Positions 37,014 through 45,778 of a DNA stretch of 64,000 nt are shown in pieces. The translations under genes were made by a program, and so were the position numbers. Position 1 is the first letter of the stretch, and each line of letters begins with the position of its first letter. The stretch spans positions 1 through 64,000 of the forward strand of contig JAHDBD010000004.1 of NCBI GenBank assembly GCA_020630575.1. Reading direction: 5' to 3'. This DNA comes from Bernardetia sp. Its GTDB lineage: Bacteria > Bacteroidota > Bacteroidia > Cytophagales > Bernardetiaceae. The notes below the pieces were generated by a model. The model searched no databases, had not been told where the DNA came from, and saw nothing but the letters and a program-made list of their open reading frames with translations.

Positions 37014-37053
37014 AAAAAAGGCTTTGAAAATACTATTTTCAAAGCCTTTTTTT
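37014..37053. terminator. Bidirectional terminator after rnc
   Basis: A 13-bp or longer stem GGCTTTGAAAATA / TATTTTCAAAGCC with an A run before and a T run after. A further small hairpin (TGTTGGT/ACCAACA, 36961-36990) sits just upstream. Confidence 0.88.
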
Positions 37054-37062
37054 ATTTTCAAT

Positions 37063-37260
37063 AAACATTATCACGGTTATTTTTGTATAAGCTGTTTTTG
37101 TGCATTCGTTTGCTCACAAACGAATTTGTCGCTTCCTCAGAAGCGTCATTTTGTGCTTTAATCACGCTTTTGAGGAAACGTTTTTGTTCAGTTCTGAGAA
37201 CGACGTAGTACTCAGCGAAGCTAAACGAACACATATGAATAATTAACCGTGATAACATTT
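37063..37260. repeat. Hairpin-array intergenic element, copy 1
   Basis: The element is framed by a 16-base imperfect inverted repeat (37063-37078 and 37245-37260, core TTATCACGGTT). Inside are short hairpins: TTCGTTTG/CAAACGAA (37105-37124), CGCTT/AAGCG (37130-37145), one around 37164-37180 and one around 37190-37200. Loops contain CTCA or CTGAG. The same series occurs at 47938-48060. A 66-residue open frame over it is a by-product of the palindromes. Confidence 0.7.
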
Positions 37261-37281
37261 AATGCAATTAATACAATTGGT

Positions 37282-37680
37282 CTAATAGCTTATAATATTT
37301 AAGTGAATATCACTCTCATCCATAAAATCTTCCCCTTCTACTCTCATGTCGTCATGGTCTTCTTCAGGATAATACCAATTAATAGTTATTTGCTTTCCTT
37401 CATCTTGAAACTCTTTAAGCAAACGAAACAAATCTAATAAAGCTCTTGAAGAACTTGTATTAAAGTACGAAAGTTTACAATCTAAAACGACTTTTTGATT
37501 CGTTTTAAAATACTCTTTAAACCAATTCATCAAATTGTCATAAAACTCAAAAGCATCTTCTAAATAAGATTCTCCTTCAATAAGACAATGCTGAGCATCA
37601 GCATCAAAATTTATGTGAGGCACAAAGTAGGCATCTTTTTTACTTTCTACTACTAAATTTTTGCCATTTTCTGTAAACAT
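37282..37680 (-). CDS. SiaC-like phospho-regulator (DUF1987)
   Basis: A 132-residue protein with the SiaC/DUF1987 core. In Pseudomonas aeruginosa SiaC is phosphorylated at a Thr by SiaB kinase, dephosphorylated by SiaA, and in the unphosphorylated state activates the diguanylate cyclase SiaD. The matching residue here is Thr75 in LSYFNTSSSRALL. An acidic C-terminal tail is present. The gene is last in a minus-strand cluster, 30 bp after the SiaB-like gene. No SiaD homologue is in the window, so the output partner is unknown. Family assignment rests on motif and context. Confidence 0.85.
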   Translation of the reverse strand: MFTENGKNLVVESKKDAYFVPHINFDADAQHCLIEGESYLEDAFEFYDNLMNWFKEYFKTNQKVVLDCKLSYFNTSSSRALLDLFRLLKEFQDEGKQITINWYYPEEDHDDMRVEGEDFMDESDIHLNIISY

Positions 37681-37710
37681 AATTTATAGTTTATAATTGT
37701 GATTTTTTAT

Positions 37711-38277
37711 TTATTTTTCGATAGTCGCAGAAATTATAAAATACGAATTTTTATCATCTACTTCTTTGAATTCTACTTGAAGAGGATGTTCTGACTTGAG
37801 AGCTACCTGTATGAGTCCAATATTGCCTCCTTTTTGCTCTTCGGTACGTTCTATACTTCTAACTTCTTTTTTCAAGGCTCGTAGTTCGTCTATGCTAAGA
37901 GAATTTATTTGCTCACATTTAGCAATAATTTCTTTTACTTTTTCTGATGGAACAAGATTTCCAGCACTCAAAACAACTTCTGAACCTTCGTTATGTATAA
38001 CGACTGTTCCAACTCCATTATTTTTTTTGTCTTCATGTGAATATTTAATATCCTTTTTTACTTCTTCATCATAAAAGAAATTTGACTCCTCAGAATAATA
38101 GGCAATATTTTGAGCCAACTCAATAAAAATAGAGAAAAGTTTGGCACTCATGCGTGGATTATCAGTAAATCTACGGCGTAATTGTAGACTAATATTTGCT
38201 AAAATATCTTTATCAAAAGGTCCTTTGTAATATAATACAGCACTTTGAGGGTCTAGACGTGTATGATAATCCATCAT
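37711..38277 (-). CDS. SiaB-like protein kinase (DUF6272)
   Basis: A 188-residue protein with a GHKL-type ATP-binding fold. The N-box is ELAQNIAYYS and a late glycine motif is GGNIGLIQVALKS. In the SiaABC system SiaB phosphorylates SiaC on Thr. It lies between the SiaA-like phosphatase (66 bp upstream) and the SiaC-like gene (30 bp downstream), all on the minus strand. A second ATG follows directly after the first, so the start is uncertain by one codon. The kinase role is inferred from the family and neighbours. Confidence 0.85.
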   Translation of the reverse strand: MMDYHTRLDPQSAVLYYKGPFDKDILANISLQLRRRFTDNPRMSAKLFSIFIELAQNIAYYSEESNFFYDEEVKKDIKYSHEDKKNNGVGTVVIHNEGSEVVLSAGNLVPSEKVKEIIAKCEQINSLSIDELRALKKEVRSIERTEEQKGGNIGLIQVALKSEHPLQVEFKEVDDKNSYFIISATIEK

Positions 38278-38343
38278 AGTTGAAACTTATTTTTATGAAA
38301 AATTAATTATTAGTAGAATAGGTTATTTGTTATATATTTGATT

Positions 38344-41300
38344 CTAAACTTTGAAACCAAATACAGTAATATCATCTCGCTGTTCGGTTGCTTTTTGATG
38401 ATTAGCAAGACGTGTTTCAAAAATTTTCATTTGTTCTTTTGCTGATAAATGTGCTACTTCTAACATGAGTTCTCTAAAACTTTTCTTAGAAAAACTCTTT
38501 CTGTCTTCATTTGCTTGATCTGGATATCCGTCAGTAGCTAAAAAGACAGCATCATTTCTTTGAAGTACAATACTTTCTTGTGTGTACTCTCTCTCATCAT
38601 CTCGTTTGCCTCCACCAATAGAACGTCTATTGCCTCTGAGTTCGATGAGTTCTTTATCCCTAACAATGTATAGATTTTGTTTGACACCACCAAATGTTAG
38701 TTGAGTTTGATTATTTGATATTCCTTCTAGCAAACAAAGCGTCAAATCCATTCCATCATTATTTGCACCTTCTTTTTGATTGAGTTTCTTGACTACTCCT
38801 TTATGCAGCTCTTGTAGTATAATATTAGGTTGTAAAATTCCTTTTTGGTTAATAATTTCACTCAAAATATTAGAAGCTACTAAGCTCATAAATGCACCAG
38901 GAACGCCGTGTCCTGTACAATCAATTACACCAACAAGTGTTTTATTTTCATGTCTGGATAACCAATAAAAATCTCCTGAAACAATGTCTTTAGGCTTATA
39001 GATAATAAAGCTATCAGGTAAAGTTTCTTTTATTAATTTCTTTGATGGCAATATAGCTTTTTGTATTGTTTCTGCATAACTAATACTTTTAGTGATTTGA
39101 CGATTGCTAATTTCAAGTATATCTTTTTGGTAAGCTAACACTTCTTGTGTAGTTTGGAGTTCTTCCATGTTTTGGCGTAGCTCTTCCTCCTGTGTTTGCA
39201 AGGCATCAAAACTTTCTCTGAGCTTCATATCTTGCGTTTTCATTTTTTGGAATGCTTTTTTGAGGACAGCTTCATTAGAGGCAAGTTTTTCATTTTGCTT
39301 TTCCAATGAAATTTTAGCTTCTTCTACTAATTTCTGTTTTTGCTCCATAGCTTCTTGTGTAGCTTCTAGCTCTTCCATATTTTGGCGTAACTCTTCCTCT
39401 TGAGCTTGCAAAGAACCTAAACTATCTTTTAATTGATCTTCTTGAACTTTCATTTTTTCGAAAGTCTTTTTAAGAACAGATTCATTAGCAACCAACTTTT
39501 GATTATGTTTTTCTAAAGCTGCTTTTGAATCTTCTATAAGAATTTGTTTTTCTCTCATAGCTTCTTGAGTAGCTTGAAGTTCTTCCATATTTTGACGAAG
39601 TTCTTCTTCTGTAGCTAATAGTTCTTCTTGTCTAGTTTGAGCTTCTATTTCAGTTGCTTTTTGAAGATTATAATTGCTTGCAATTTTTATTATTCGTACA
39701 ACTTGTCCAGCTTCATTCTTAATAGGACAATATGCTCCAAAAAGCCATAAATCATTACCTGATTTAGTTTTACGTTTAAAAACACCTATATAAGTCTCAC
39801 CTCTTTCTAGGGTTTGCCATAGCTCATCATACTGCTCTTTATCCTCTTGTGTAGTAGGTATTAAATCAATATGTGATTTGTGTTGAAGCTCATCTACCTC
39901 ATACTCAAACCATTCAGCTAAAAGAGAATTTACTCGTGTTACCTTTCTATTAGTATCCACTTCAATGTATCCAAAAGCAGAATTAATGGCTTTGAATTGA
40001 GCATCTAATTCAGCAAAGGCACTATTAACACGGTCTTGTGTCGTTTCTAGTTCCTCCATATTTTGACGCAATTCTTCCTCTTGTGCTTGTAATGAAGCAA
40101 AACTATCTTTTAATTGGCTTTCTTGCAATTTCATTTTATCAAATGCTTTCTTGAGAATAGCCTCATTATGTATCAACTTAGCATTTTGCTTTTCTGTAGT
40201 TAGTTTTGATTGTTCTATAAGAGTTTGTTTTTCTCTCATAGCCTCTTGAGTAGTTTGAAGTTCTTCTAAGTTTTGACGAAGTTCTTCTTCTGTTGTAGCT
40301 AGAATTTCATTTTTTTCTTTTAACTCTATTTCCTTTGCTTTTCTTTCAGTAACATCTTGAAAAACAGAAATAGCATATTCGACATTTCCATCTTCGTTAT
40401 ATATAGGAGATGCATGTACTTCTAATGGTGTGCGCTTAGAACCATTAACAACTTCAATATCATCAATATAAGTTTGTTTTCCTTGAAGAGCAACAGTAAG
40501 TGGTAATTTTTCTTGAGGATAATTTTCTTCTGTTCCTGCTATTTTGGTAGGATAAAGAGTAGCCAGATCATCTCCTTCTTTGAAATCAACTAATCCTTTA
40601 CCAAAAACTGTTGTTGCTATTTCATTAGAAAAGAATAAAACGCCATTGTTGTCAATAATAGAAATACCAGCAGGTATATTATTCAAAAACTGAAACAAAC
40701 GTTTCTCATTTTGCCTTACTTTTTCTTGTTCTTCTAGTTGTTGCTTTGTTTTAATTGCAATAGTAATCACATCTGCAACTCCTTTAATAAAAGCAATATC
40801 TTCGTCTGTCCAATTTCTATATTTATTTTGAGCTTCACAGCAAATTACACCTGCTAATTTTCCATCTATAAAATAGGGAATATCAAGCATTGATTTTATT
40901 TTTAATGGAATTAGATAAGAATCAACAAACTCCACTAAAGCAGGATGATTTTGGGCAAAGTCAGCGACTATATTTTTTTCAGTAATTATATCTGCAAAAT
41001 ACTTTGGAGTATCGTTTTGCTTTATTTGAGCACCTTGAGTAAAAGCATGTCCTTTTTCAGTGGTTTCATATTGTTTTTGACAAATAATTTTGACTTCATT
41101 TGTAGTATCGTATCGCCAAATACCTACACGTTCTATGTTTAGAGTTTGGGCTACTAATTTAGTAATTAATTCAAAAGCAACATCTAAATTGCCTGCATAT
41201 ATGTCTTTATTTTTATTTATATCTAAAAGAACTTGACTATTTCTTTCTAAAATTTCACTTTTTGTTTTGATTTGTTTGTTAATCTCTTGAATATAGTCTC

Positions 41301-42141
41301 GTTGAGTTTCTAATTCCTCTAAATTTTGACGCAGTTCTTCTTCAGTAGCTTGTAATTGCTCTTGATTCGCTTGAATTTGATTTTCTTGTTCTTTTCTATC
41401 TGTAATTAAATAACGAATAGATAAGTAACTAGTAATTTTCTTATTTGCATTTAATATAGGATTAATGACCGTATCGACCCAATAAAAAGAACCATCTTTG
41501 GCTTTATTTTTCACATCAGCACGCCAAGTTTTTCCTCTTGTTATGGTTTGCCACATCTTTTGCCAAAATTCTTTTGGATGATATGCTGAATTTACGATTT
41601 TATGGTCTTGTCCTAAAAGTTCTTGTTCTGAATATTGAGAAATTCGACAAAACTCTTGATTTACTTTTATAATTTTGCCTTGTATATCAGCAATAGAAAT
41701 GATTGCACTTCGATCTAAAGCCTCTGTAATGGCTTTTAACTCTTGGTCTTGATTTTTTGTAGTATCATTTTCTACTCTATCGTTATTACGAAGTATAATT
41801 TGTACTAGTTTTTTGTCATCTATTAAAATTTTAGATAAAAATATTTTCACATGTGTTTTCGTGTTCTTCTTATCAAGAAAAGTCCACTCAAAAACATCTT
41901 TACCTTCTAATAAACATTTATTCAAATGCTTCTCTAATTCAAGACTTTCAACCTTACTTTGAGCAAAATCAGATAATGTTTTATTTATCAGTTCTTGTTC
42001 GTCTTCAACTTGAAAAAGTAGCTGAGCTAATTCATTACACAGAATAATTACTCCCTGCTGCAAAACTAAGATTGCATCTGGATAAGTTGTATAGAAAGAT
42101 TTATATAGTTGCAGTTCGTTACTTGTTCTATTTTGGTTCAT
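38344..42141 (-). CDS. PAS/GAF/coiled-coil SpoIIE-type PP2C phosphatase, SiaA-like input
   Basis: A 1265-residue cytoplasmic sensor phosphatase. Order: PAS (about 12-110), PAS with PAC (138-250), coiled coil, GAF (305-470), PAS (480-600), coiled coil, PAS (725-840), long coiled coil (850-1020), SpoIIE/PP2C (1045-1265). Metal-binding motifs are intact: GVIDCTGHGVPGAFMSL, NDGMDLTLC and FLATDGYPDQ. The coiled coils contain six repeats of EEELRQN(L/M)EEL with a near 70-residue period. It probably dephosphorylates the SiaC-like protein encoded two genes downstream. There is no membrane segment, so the signal is probably a small cytoplasmic ligand or redox state. Confidence 0.9.
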   Translation of the reverse strand: MNQNRTSNELQLYKSFYTTYPDAILVLQQGVIILCNELAQLLFQVEDEQELINKTLSDFAQSKVESLELEKHLNKCLLEGKDVFEWTFLDKKNTKTHVKIFLSKILIDDKKLVQIILRNNDRVENDTTKNQDQELKAITEALDRSAIISIADIQGKIIKVNQEFCRISQYSEQELLGQDHKIVNSAYHPKEFWQKMWQTITRGKTWRADVKNKAKDGSFYWVDTVINPILNANKKITSYLSIRYLITDRKEQENQIQANQEQLQATEEELRQNLEELETQRDYIQEINKQIKTKSEILERNSQVLLDINKNKDIYAGNLDVAFELITKLVAQTLNIERVGIWRYDTTNEVKIICQKQYETTEKGHAFTQGAQIKQNDTPKYFADIITEKNIVADFAQNHPALVEFVDSYLIPLKIKSMLDIPYFIDGKLAGVICCEAQNKYRNWTDEDIAFIKGVADVITIAIKTKQQLEEQEKVRQNEKRLFQFLNNIPAGISIIDNNGVLFFSNEIATTVFGKGLVDFKEGDDLATLYPTKIAGTEENYPQEKLPLTVALQGKQTYIDDIEVVNGSKRTPLEVHASPIYNEDGNVEYAISVFQDVTERKAKEIELKEKNEILATTEEELRQNLEELQTTQEAMREKQTLIEQSKLTTEKQNAKLIHNEAILKKAFDKMKLQESQLKDSFASLQAQEEELRQNMEELETTQDRVNSAFAELDAQFKAINSAFGYIEVDTNRKVTRVNSLLAEWFEYEVDELQHKSHIDLIPTTQEDKEQYDELWQTLERGETYIGVFKRKTKSGNDLWLFGAYCPIKNEAGQVVRIIKIASNYNLQKATEIEAQTRQEELLATEEELRQNMEELQATQEAMREKQILIEDSKAALEKHNQKLVANESVLKKTFEKMKVQEDQLKDSLGSLQAQEEELRQNMEELEATQEAMEQKQKLVEEAKISLEKQNEKLASNEAVLKKAFQKMKTQDMKLRESFDALQTQEEELRQNMEELQTTQEVLAYQKDILEISNRQITKSISYAETIQKAILPSKKLIKETLPDSFIIYKPKDIVSGDFYWLSRHENKTLVGVIDCTGHGVPGAFMSLVASNILSEIINQKGILQPNIILQELHKGVVKKLNQKEGANNDGMDLTLCLLEGISNNQTQLTFGGVKQNLYIVRDKELIELRGNRRSIGGGKRDDEREYTQESIVLQRNDAVFLATDGYPDQANEDRKSFSKKSFRELMLEVAHLSAKEQMKIFETRLANHQKATEQRDDITVFGFKV

Positions 42142-42199
42142 TGAAAGTAGAGTATGATTGTATTTTTTAATAATTATTTTTCACATCATCTAACTAAAT

Positions 42200-42604
42200 C
42201 TAAATATTTACTATCCATTCTCTCGCCTCTTCTATATCATCAAAATACTTTGTCATAATTTGTTGTGCAACTTCTTCTTCCATTACTTGTTCAATGGCAA
42301 GTTGTGCAAAAAACTCTGTACTCATCACAACAGCAAGTTTACTAAAACCAGCTTCCATAGCAGGAACAAATACATTTATATTCATCCATTCTTGCACTTT
42401 TGGATTAGCTACAAAACCCAGCTCTTTTATATTACCTAAAATTCTTTCTACTTTTTTATCTAACATAAACTTGAGAAGTTCTACATGCTCATTTTTGTAT
42501 TCCTCTGAAGTCATATTTGCTGTTGCTGGCAGCCATGTTAGTTCTAATAATTTCTGCTCATCAAAAGCATCTATTTGTAAGTAATCACTTTGATATAATT
42601 TCAT
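42200..42604 (-). CDS. SpoIIAA-like (STAS/SEC14) protein, paralogue B
   Basis: A 134-residue protein ending 58 bp before the start of the large phosphatase gene. It shares with paralogues C, D and A the blocks LTWLPAT, MTSEEYK, VQEWMN, EFFAQLAIEQVMEEE and TKYFDDIEEAREWI. The fold call is SpoIIAA-like: a beta-alpha domain of the STAS/SEC14 kind. In this position it may be a partner that reads or buffers the phosphatase/kinase switch. It lacks a clearly recognisable phospho-serine motif of canonical SpoIIAA. The role is inferred from neighbourhood only. Confidence 0.8.
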   Translation of the reverse strand: MKLYQSDYLQIDAFDEQKLLELTWLPATANMTSEEYKNEHVELLKFMLDKKVERILGNIKELGFVANPKVQEWMNINVFVPAMEAGFSKLAVVMSTEFFAQLAIEQVMEEEVAQQIMTKYFDDIEEAREWIVNI

Positions 42605-42783
42605 AAAGGGTAAGGGTAAAAAAGCATATAATTATTTTATTCCTAACAAAGAACTACCATTGAGTCTAATAGTAAAGCTATTGTATATTTTAATTTCAAT
42701 ATAGAAAAAAATCTGCTCTCATAAAACAACTCTCTATAAAAATGTAGAAAAATTCGATGAATTTTATTCATTAAATTCTAAAT

Positions 42784-43212
42784 TTACTCTTCAACTGCAA
42801 TATCATCAATAGAATTAAGAAGCCAGTTTTTTGCCTCATCTCTATCAGAAAAGTACTTAGTTGGAATTTGTTTTCCGATTTCTTCATCCATTAGTTGTTC
42901 TATAGAAAGTTGAGAAATCAGTTGTTCACTAGCCACAAGTCCAAATACCATAGAACCAGCTTTAATAATAGGTATAAATATATTTTCATTCATCCATTCT
43001 TGTAAATCAGGATTAACTACAAATGCCAAATCTCTAACATTACCTAGAACTTTTTCTACTTTGTTGTCTAATATAATTCTAAGAAATTCTTTATGTTCCA
43101 CTTTGTAATCTTCATCTGTCATATCTTCTGAAGCAGGCAGCCATGTAAGTTCGAATATGCCATTTTCATCACAGTAATCCATTTTTACATATTTGCTTTC
43201 GTAAATATTCAT
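42784..43212 (-). CDS. SpoIIAA-like (STAS/SEC14) protein, paralogue C
   Basis: A 142-residue protein from the ATG at 43212 (MNIYESKYVKMDYCD). A longer frame from 43263 adds 17 residues that the paralogues lack. It is closest to paralogue B, sharing ELTWLPAS, LGNVRDL, LQEWMNENIF and LSIEQLMDEE, ending with a short acidic tail. It is co-directional with B and D and the phosphatase, 180-230 bp apart, so each may have its own leader. The likely role is the same STAS-like partner function. Confidence 0.8.
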   Translation of the reverse strand: MNIYESKYVKMDYCDENGIFELTWLPASEDMTDEDYKVEHKEFLRIILDNKVEKVLGNVRDLAFVVNPDLQEWMNENIFIPIIKAGSMVFGLVASEQLISQLSIEQLMDEEIGKQIPTKYFSDRDEAKNWLLNSIDDIAVEE

Positions 43213-43445
43213 AAATGTTAATTTAATATTGGTAGGAATAATATCTGTTGAAAATTCAGACAATAGTGCTATTAACTCTATCTATGTAAGAGATTAGTTA
43301 TATTATAACTTTTACAAGTTTGTACTATCAAGATAAATTTTTTTTTCTAAAAAAAGTATTTTTTATGATATTATTTTTTAATTTATCCGTGTTCTGATAC
43401 ACACAGAATATAAATAAATTTCAAATATTTTCTCTATTTCTCTTC

Positions 43446-43838
43446 TTAATTAATCAACCAATTTCTTGCCTCTTCCATATTATCAAAATATTTTGTACTT
43501 ACAGCACTTGTAGTAGTAGCTGTACTTATATCGTTTGTAAGTTGCTCAATAGACAGATTTGCTATAAATTCTTTAGGCATGATAAATGCGTGTTTGGAGT
43601 AATTCGTTGTTTGCAATAAAGGTATTGTAACTGCATTTATTGCCCATTCTTGTAATTCAGGAGTCATGGGTAGTATAAATGATGAAGCATCAGTTACTAC
43701 ACAACTAACATTATTTTCTTCTACCATTTTTTTGGAGATCAAAAGCAGATTTTGAAAATCCTCTTCAGAAAGAGCATCTGATTTTTCATTCCAAGTATCT
43801 ATGAGAAGATTATTTTCTTCTTCTACTATAATATTCAC
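43446..43838 (-). CDS. SpoIIAA-like (STAS/SEC14) protein, paralogue D, start unclear
   Basis: The reported frame uses GTG at 43838 and gives 130 residues. Reading upstream in frame gives K-I-V-Y-Q-D-D-C before that GTG, which aligns one for one with the N-termini of paralogues B (MKLYQSDY) and C (MNIYESKY). No ATG, GTG or TTG exists between this GTG and the upstream stop codon. The paralogue start aligns with AAA followed by ATA. So either a rare ATA start is used near 43859 or the N-terminus is truncated. The C-terminus TKYFDNMEEARNWL is conserved. Most diverged of the four. Confidence 0.7.
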   Translation of the reverse strand: MNIIVEEENNLLIDTWNEKSDALSEEDFQNLLLISKKMVEENNVSCVVTDASSFILPMTPELQEWAINAVTIPLLQTTNYSKHAFIMPKEFIANLSIEQLTNDISTATTTSAVSTKYFDNMEEARNWLIN

Positions 43839-43909
43839 ACAATCGTCTTGATAAACTATTTTTGATTCCCTGTTTTTATTAGTTTAAATAATTATAATTG
43901 CATTTTTTT

Positions 43910-43951
43910 AGCCTTGATAATAAACTTTTATTTGAGTTTATTATCAAGGCT
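43910..43951. other. Perfect 16-bp stem hairpin between the M28 and SpoIIAA-like genes
   Basis: AGCCTTGATAATAAAC (43910-43925) pairs with GTTTATTATCAAGGCT (43936-43951). On neither strand does a T run follow the stem; a T run precedes it on the plus strand. It may still end the M28 transcript, but it resembles the hairpin at 22045 in lacking the usual trailing Us. Confidence 0.7.
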
Positions 43952-43981
43952 AAAATCTATTTTACTAAAAAAAATTAATAA

Positions 43982-45592
43982 TTAATTATCATTCTTAATA
44001 CGTTCTTCTCTATTGACAATATTCCAAGCTGTTGCAAAAACCAAACGAGTAATTTCCTGCATTTTACCAAAATGAATTTTGTCTACTTCGTCAGTATGTT
44101 GGTGGTAGTCAGCATGCACTCCATTAAAATAAAATATTACTGGAATATCATGTTTTGCAAAATTATAATGGTCTGAACGATAATAATAACGGTTTGGATC
44201 ATCTTTATCATTGTAAGTATAATCTAATTTTACATTTGGCGCATACATTTTAGCAGTTGATTCACTAAGATTGTGTAGTTCTGTTGAAAGCATTGTTGAG
44301 CCAATGATATAAACATAATTTGGGTCTTCATTGTGGTCTTTATCCATTCTTCCAATCATATCAATATTAAGGTTTGAAACCGTATTTTTGAGAGGAAAAA
44401 CAGGATTATCAGAATAATAACGAGAACCTAAAAGCCCTTTTTCTTCCCCTGTAACAAGCATAAACAGAATGCTTCTTCGTGGCGCATGTCCTTCTTTTTT
44501 AGCAAGAGCAAATGCTTCAGCAAGTTCTAAAACTGCTGTCGTTCCAGAGCCATCATCATCAGCTCCATTATAAATTTTTCCATCAATGATTCCTATATGG
44601 TCGTAGTGTGCAGTAAGTACGATAAGTTCTTCTTTTTTATCTGTTCCCTCTAAAAAGCCCAAAACATTTTCAGTTTCTACTTTTTCAATTTTCATTTCAG
44701 AAGAAACTTTAGCTTTGGCTTCCAAAATAGTTTCGTTTTTCTTATTCCATTTTTTGAATACTTTTTTCCATTTTTTGTCTGTGTATCCCAAAAGATTTGG
44801 AAGTTTGTCTTCTGTTAAAAGTGCTGCTAAAAACTCAGGTTTATCTTTCTTTTTTTCTTTTGAAGGAATATCCCATTTTGGTTCTTTAAAATAATGTCCA
44901 TACATTTCATCAAAATCTTTAAATTCTGCCTTTTTAGTTATAAAAATAACTCCTTTTGCTCCTTTTGTCTTTGCCAATTTTCCTTTGTAAGTCATTTGTA
45001 AATAAACTGACTTTCTAGCTTCTTCATTTGGAATTAGGCTTTCTTTGTCTTTAGGTGTTCCCATGATGATTACAGCTATTTTATCTTTTACATCAATAGA
45101 TTTGTAAGAAGAATATCCATTTTCGCCTTCTTCTTCCAATCCATAGCCAGCAAAAATAATATCATGTTCTTCGTCCTTTTTATCTTCTCCAAACGAACTT
45201 GCTACAATGATTTCATCTTTAGATAATTCGATTTTCCCTGTGAGTGTTTCGATTCTAAATTCTGCCAACGAAGTTTTGGTAAGTTCAAATTTTTGAAAAT
45301 AAGAACCCTTACCTTCATTCAATACAGGAGCTGTAAGACCAAGTTCTTTGAATCGATTTGCTAGATATTCAGCAGCCATTTTTTGTCCTTTTTCACCTGT
45401 CTCTCTGCCTTCATATTCGTCAGAAGCCAAAATAGAAAGGTGCTTTTTCATGTCTGCTTCATCAATATATTTTAGATAGTTTGTCAGCAGACTATCCTGT
45501 TTTTGCACGTTTTGTTGTGCTTGAGCAAAAGGCGAAAAAATGAATAAAAACAAAATTGAACAAGCAATTTTGGAAATAGTAGTTTTTAACAT
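43982..45592 (-). CDS. M28-family zinc aminopeptidase, secreted
   Basis: A 536-residue enzyme with a signal peptide ending near AQAQQNV. A PA-type insert sits between the halves of the catalytic domain. Zinc ligands are visible: LTAHYDHIG, GADDDGSGT, TGEEKGLLGS and NIDMIGR, followed by a late DHYNFAKH and a final FNGVHADYHQHTDEVDKI. M28 peptidases remove N-terminal residues from peptides using two zinc ions. The position outside the cytoplasm suggests protein scavenging. The gene has its own transcription unit. Confidence 0.93.
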   Translation of the reverse strand: MLKTTISKIACSILFLFIFSPFAQAQQNVQKQDSLLTNYLKYIDEADMKKHLSILASDEYEGRETGEKGQKMAAEYLANRFKELGLTAPVLNEGKGSYFQKFELTKTSLAEFRIETLTGKIELSKDEIIVASSFGEDKKDEEHDIIFAGYGLEEEGENGYSSYKSIDVKDKIAVIIMGTPKDKESLIPNEEARKSVYLQMTYKGKLAKTKGAKGVIFITKKAEFKDFDEMYGHYFKEPKWDIPSKEKKKDKPEFLAALLTEDKLPNLLGYTDKKWKKVFKKWNKKNETILEAKAKVSSEMKIEKVETENVLGFLEGTDKKEELIVLTAHYDHIGIIDGKIYNGADDDGSGTTAVLELAEAFALAKKEGHAPRRSILFMLVTGEEKGLLGSRYYSDNPVFPLKNTVSNLNIDMIGRMDKDHNEDPNYVYIIGSTMLSTELHNLSESTAKMYAPNVKLDYTYNDKDDPNRYYYRSDHYNFAKHDIPVIFYFNGVHADYHQHTDEVDKIHFGKMQEITRLVFATAWNIVNREERIKNDN

Positions 45593-45778
45593 ATTTTTTT
45601 TAAATAATAAATAGAATTGAAATATTTTAAAATAAGTAGCGCAATTTAATCAATTATTACAAAATTGATTTGTAGAGCGTAAAATATCCGTCCTTTATCT
45701 AAAAACCCATTTAAAAATCATTTTTTTTATGGAACTTAGAGCTAAAGAGCTTTATACTTCTTTTATCTACCTACTCCA

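Noticed and set aside
37058-37258. 66-codon minus-strand open frame downstream of rnc
   Set aside because: It lies wholly inside the hairpin-array element; its codons come from palindromic repeats and it has no protein-like features.
38344-42141. DNA-level repeats that look like a satellite or CRISPR-like array
   Set aside because: They are coding repeats for the coiled coil of the phosphatase, with irregular spacing and an intact frame.
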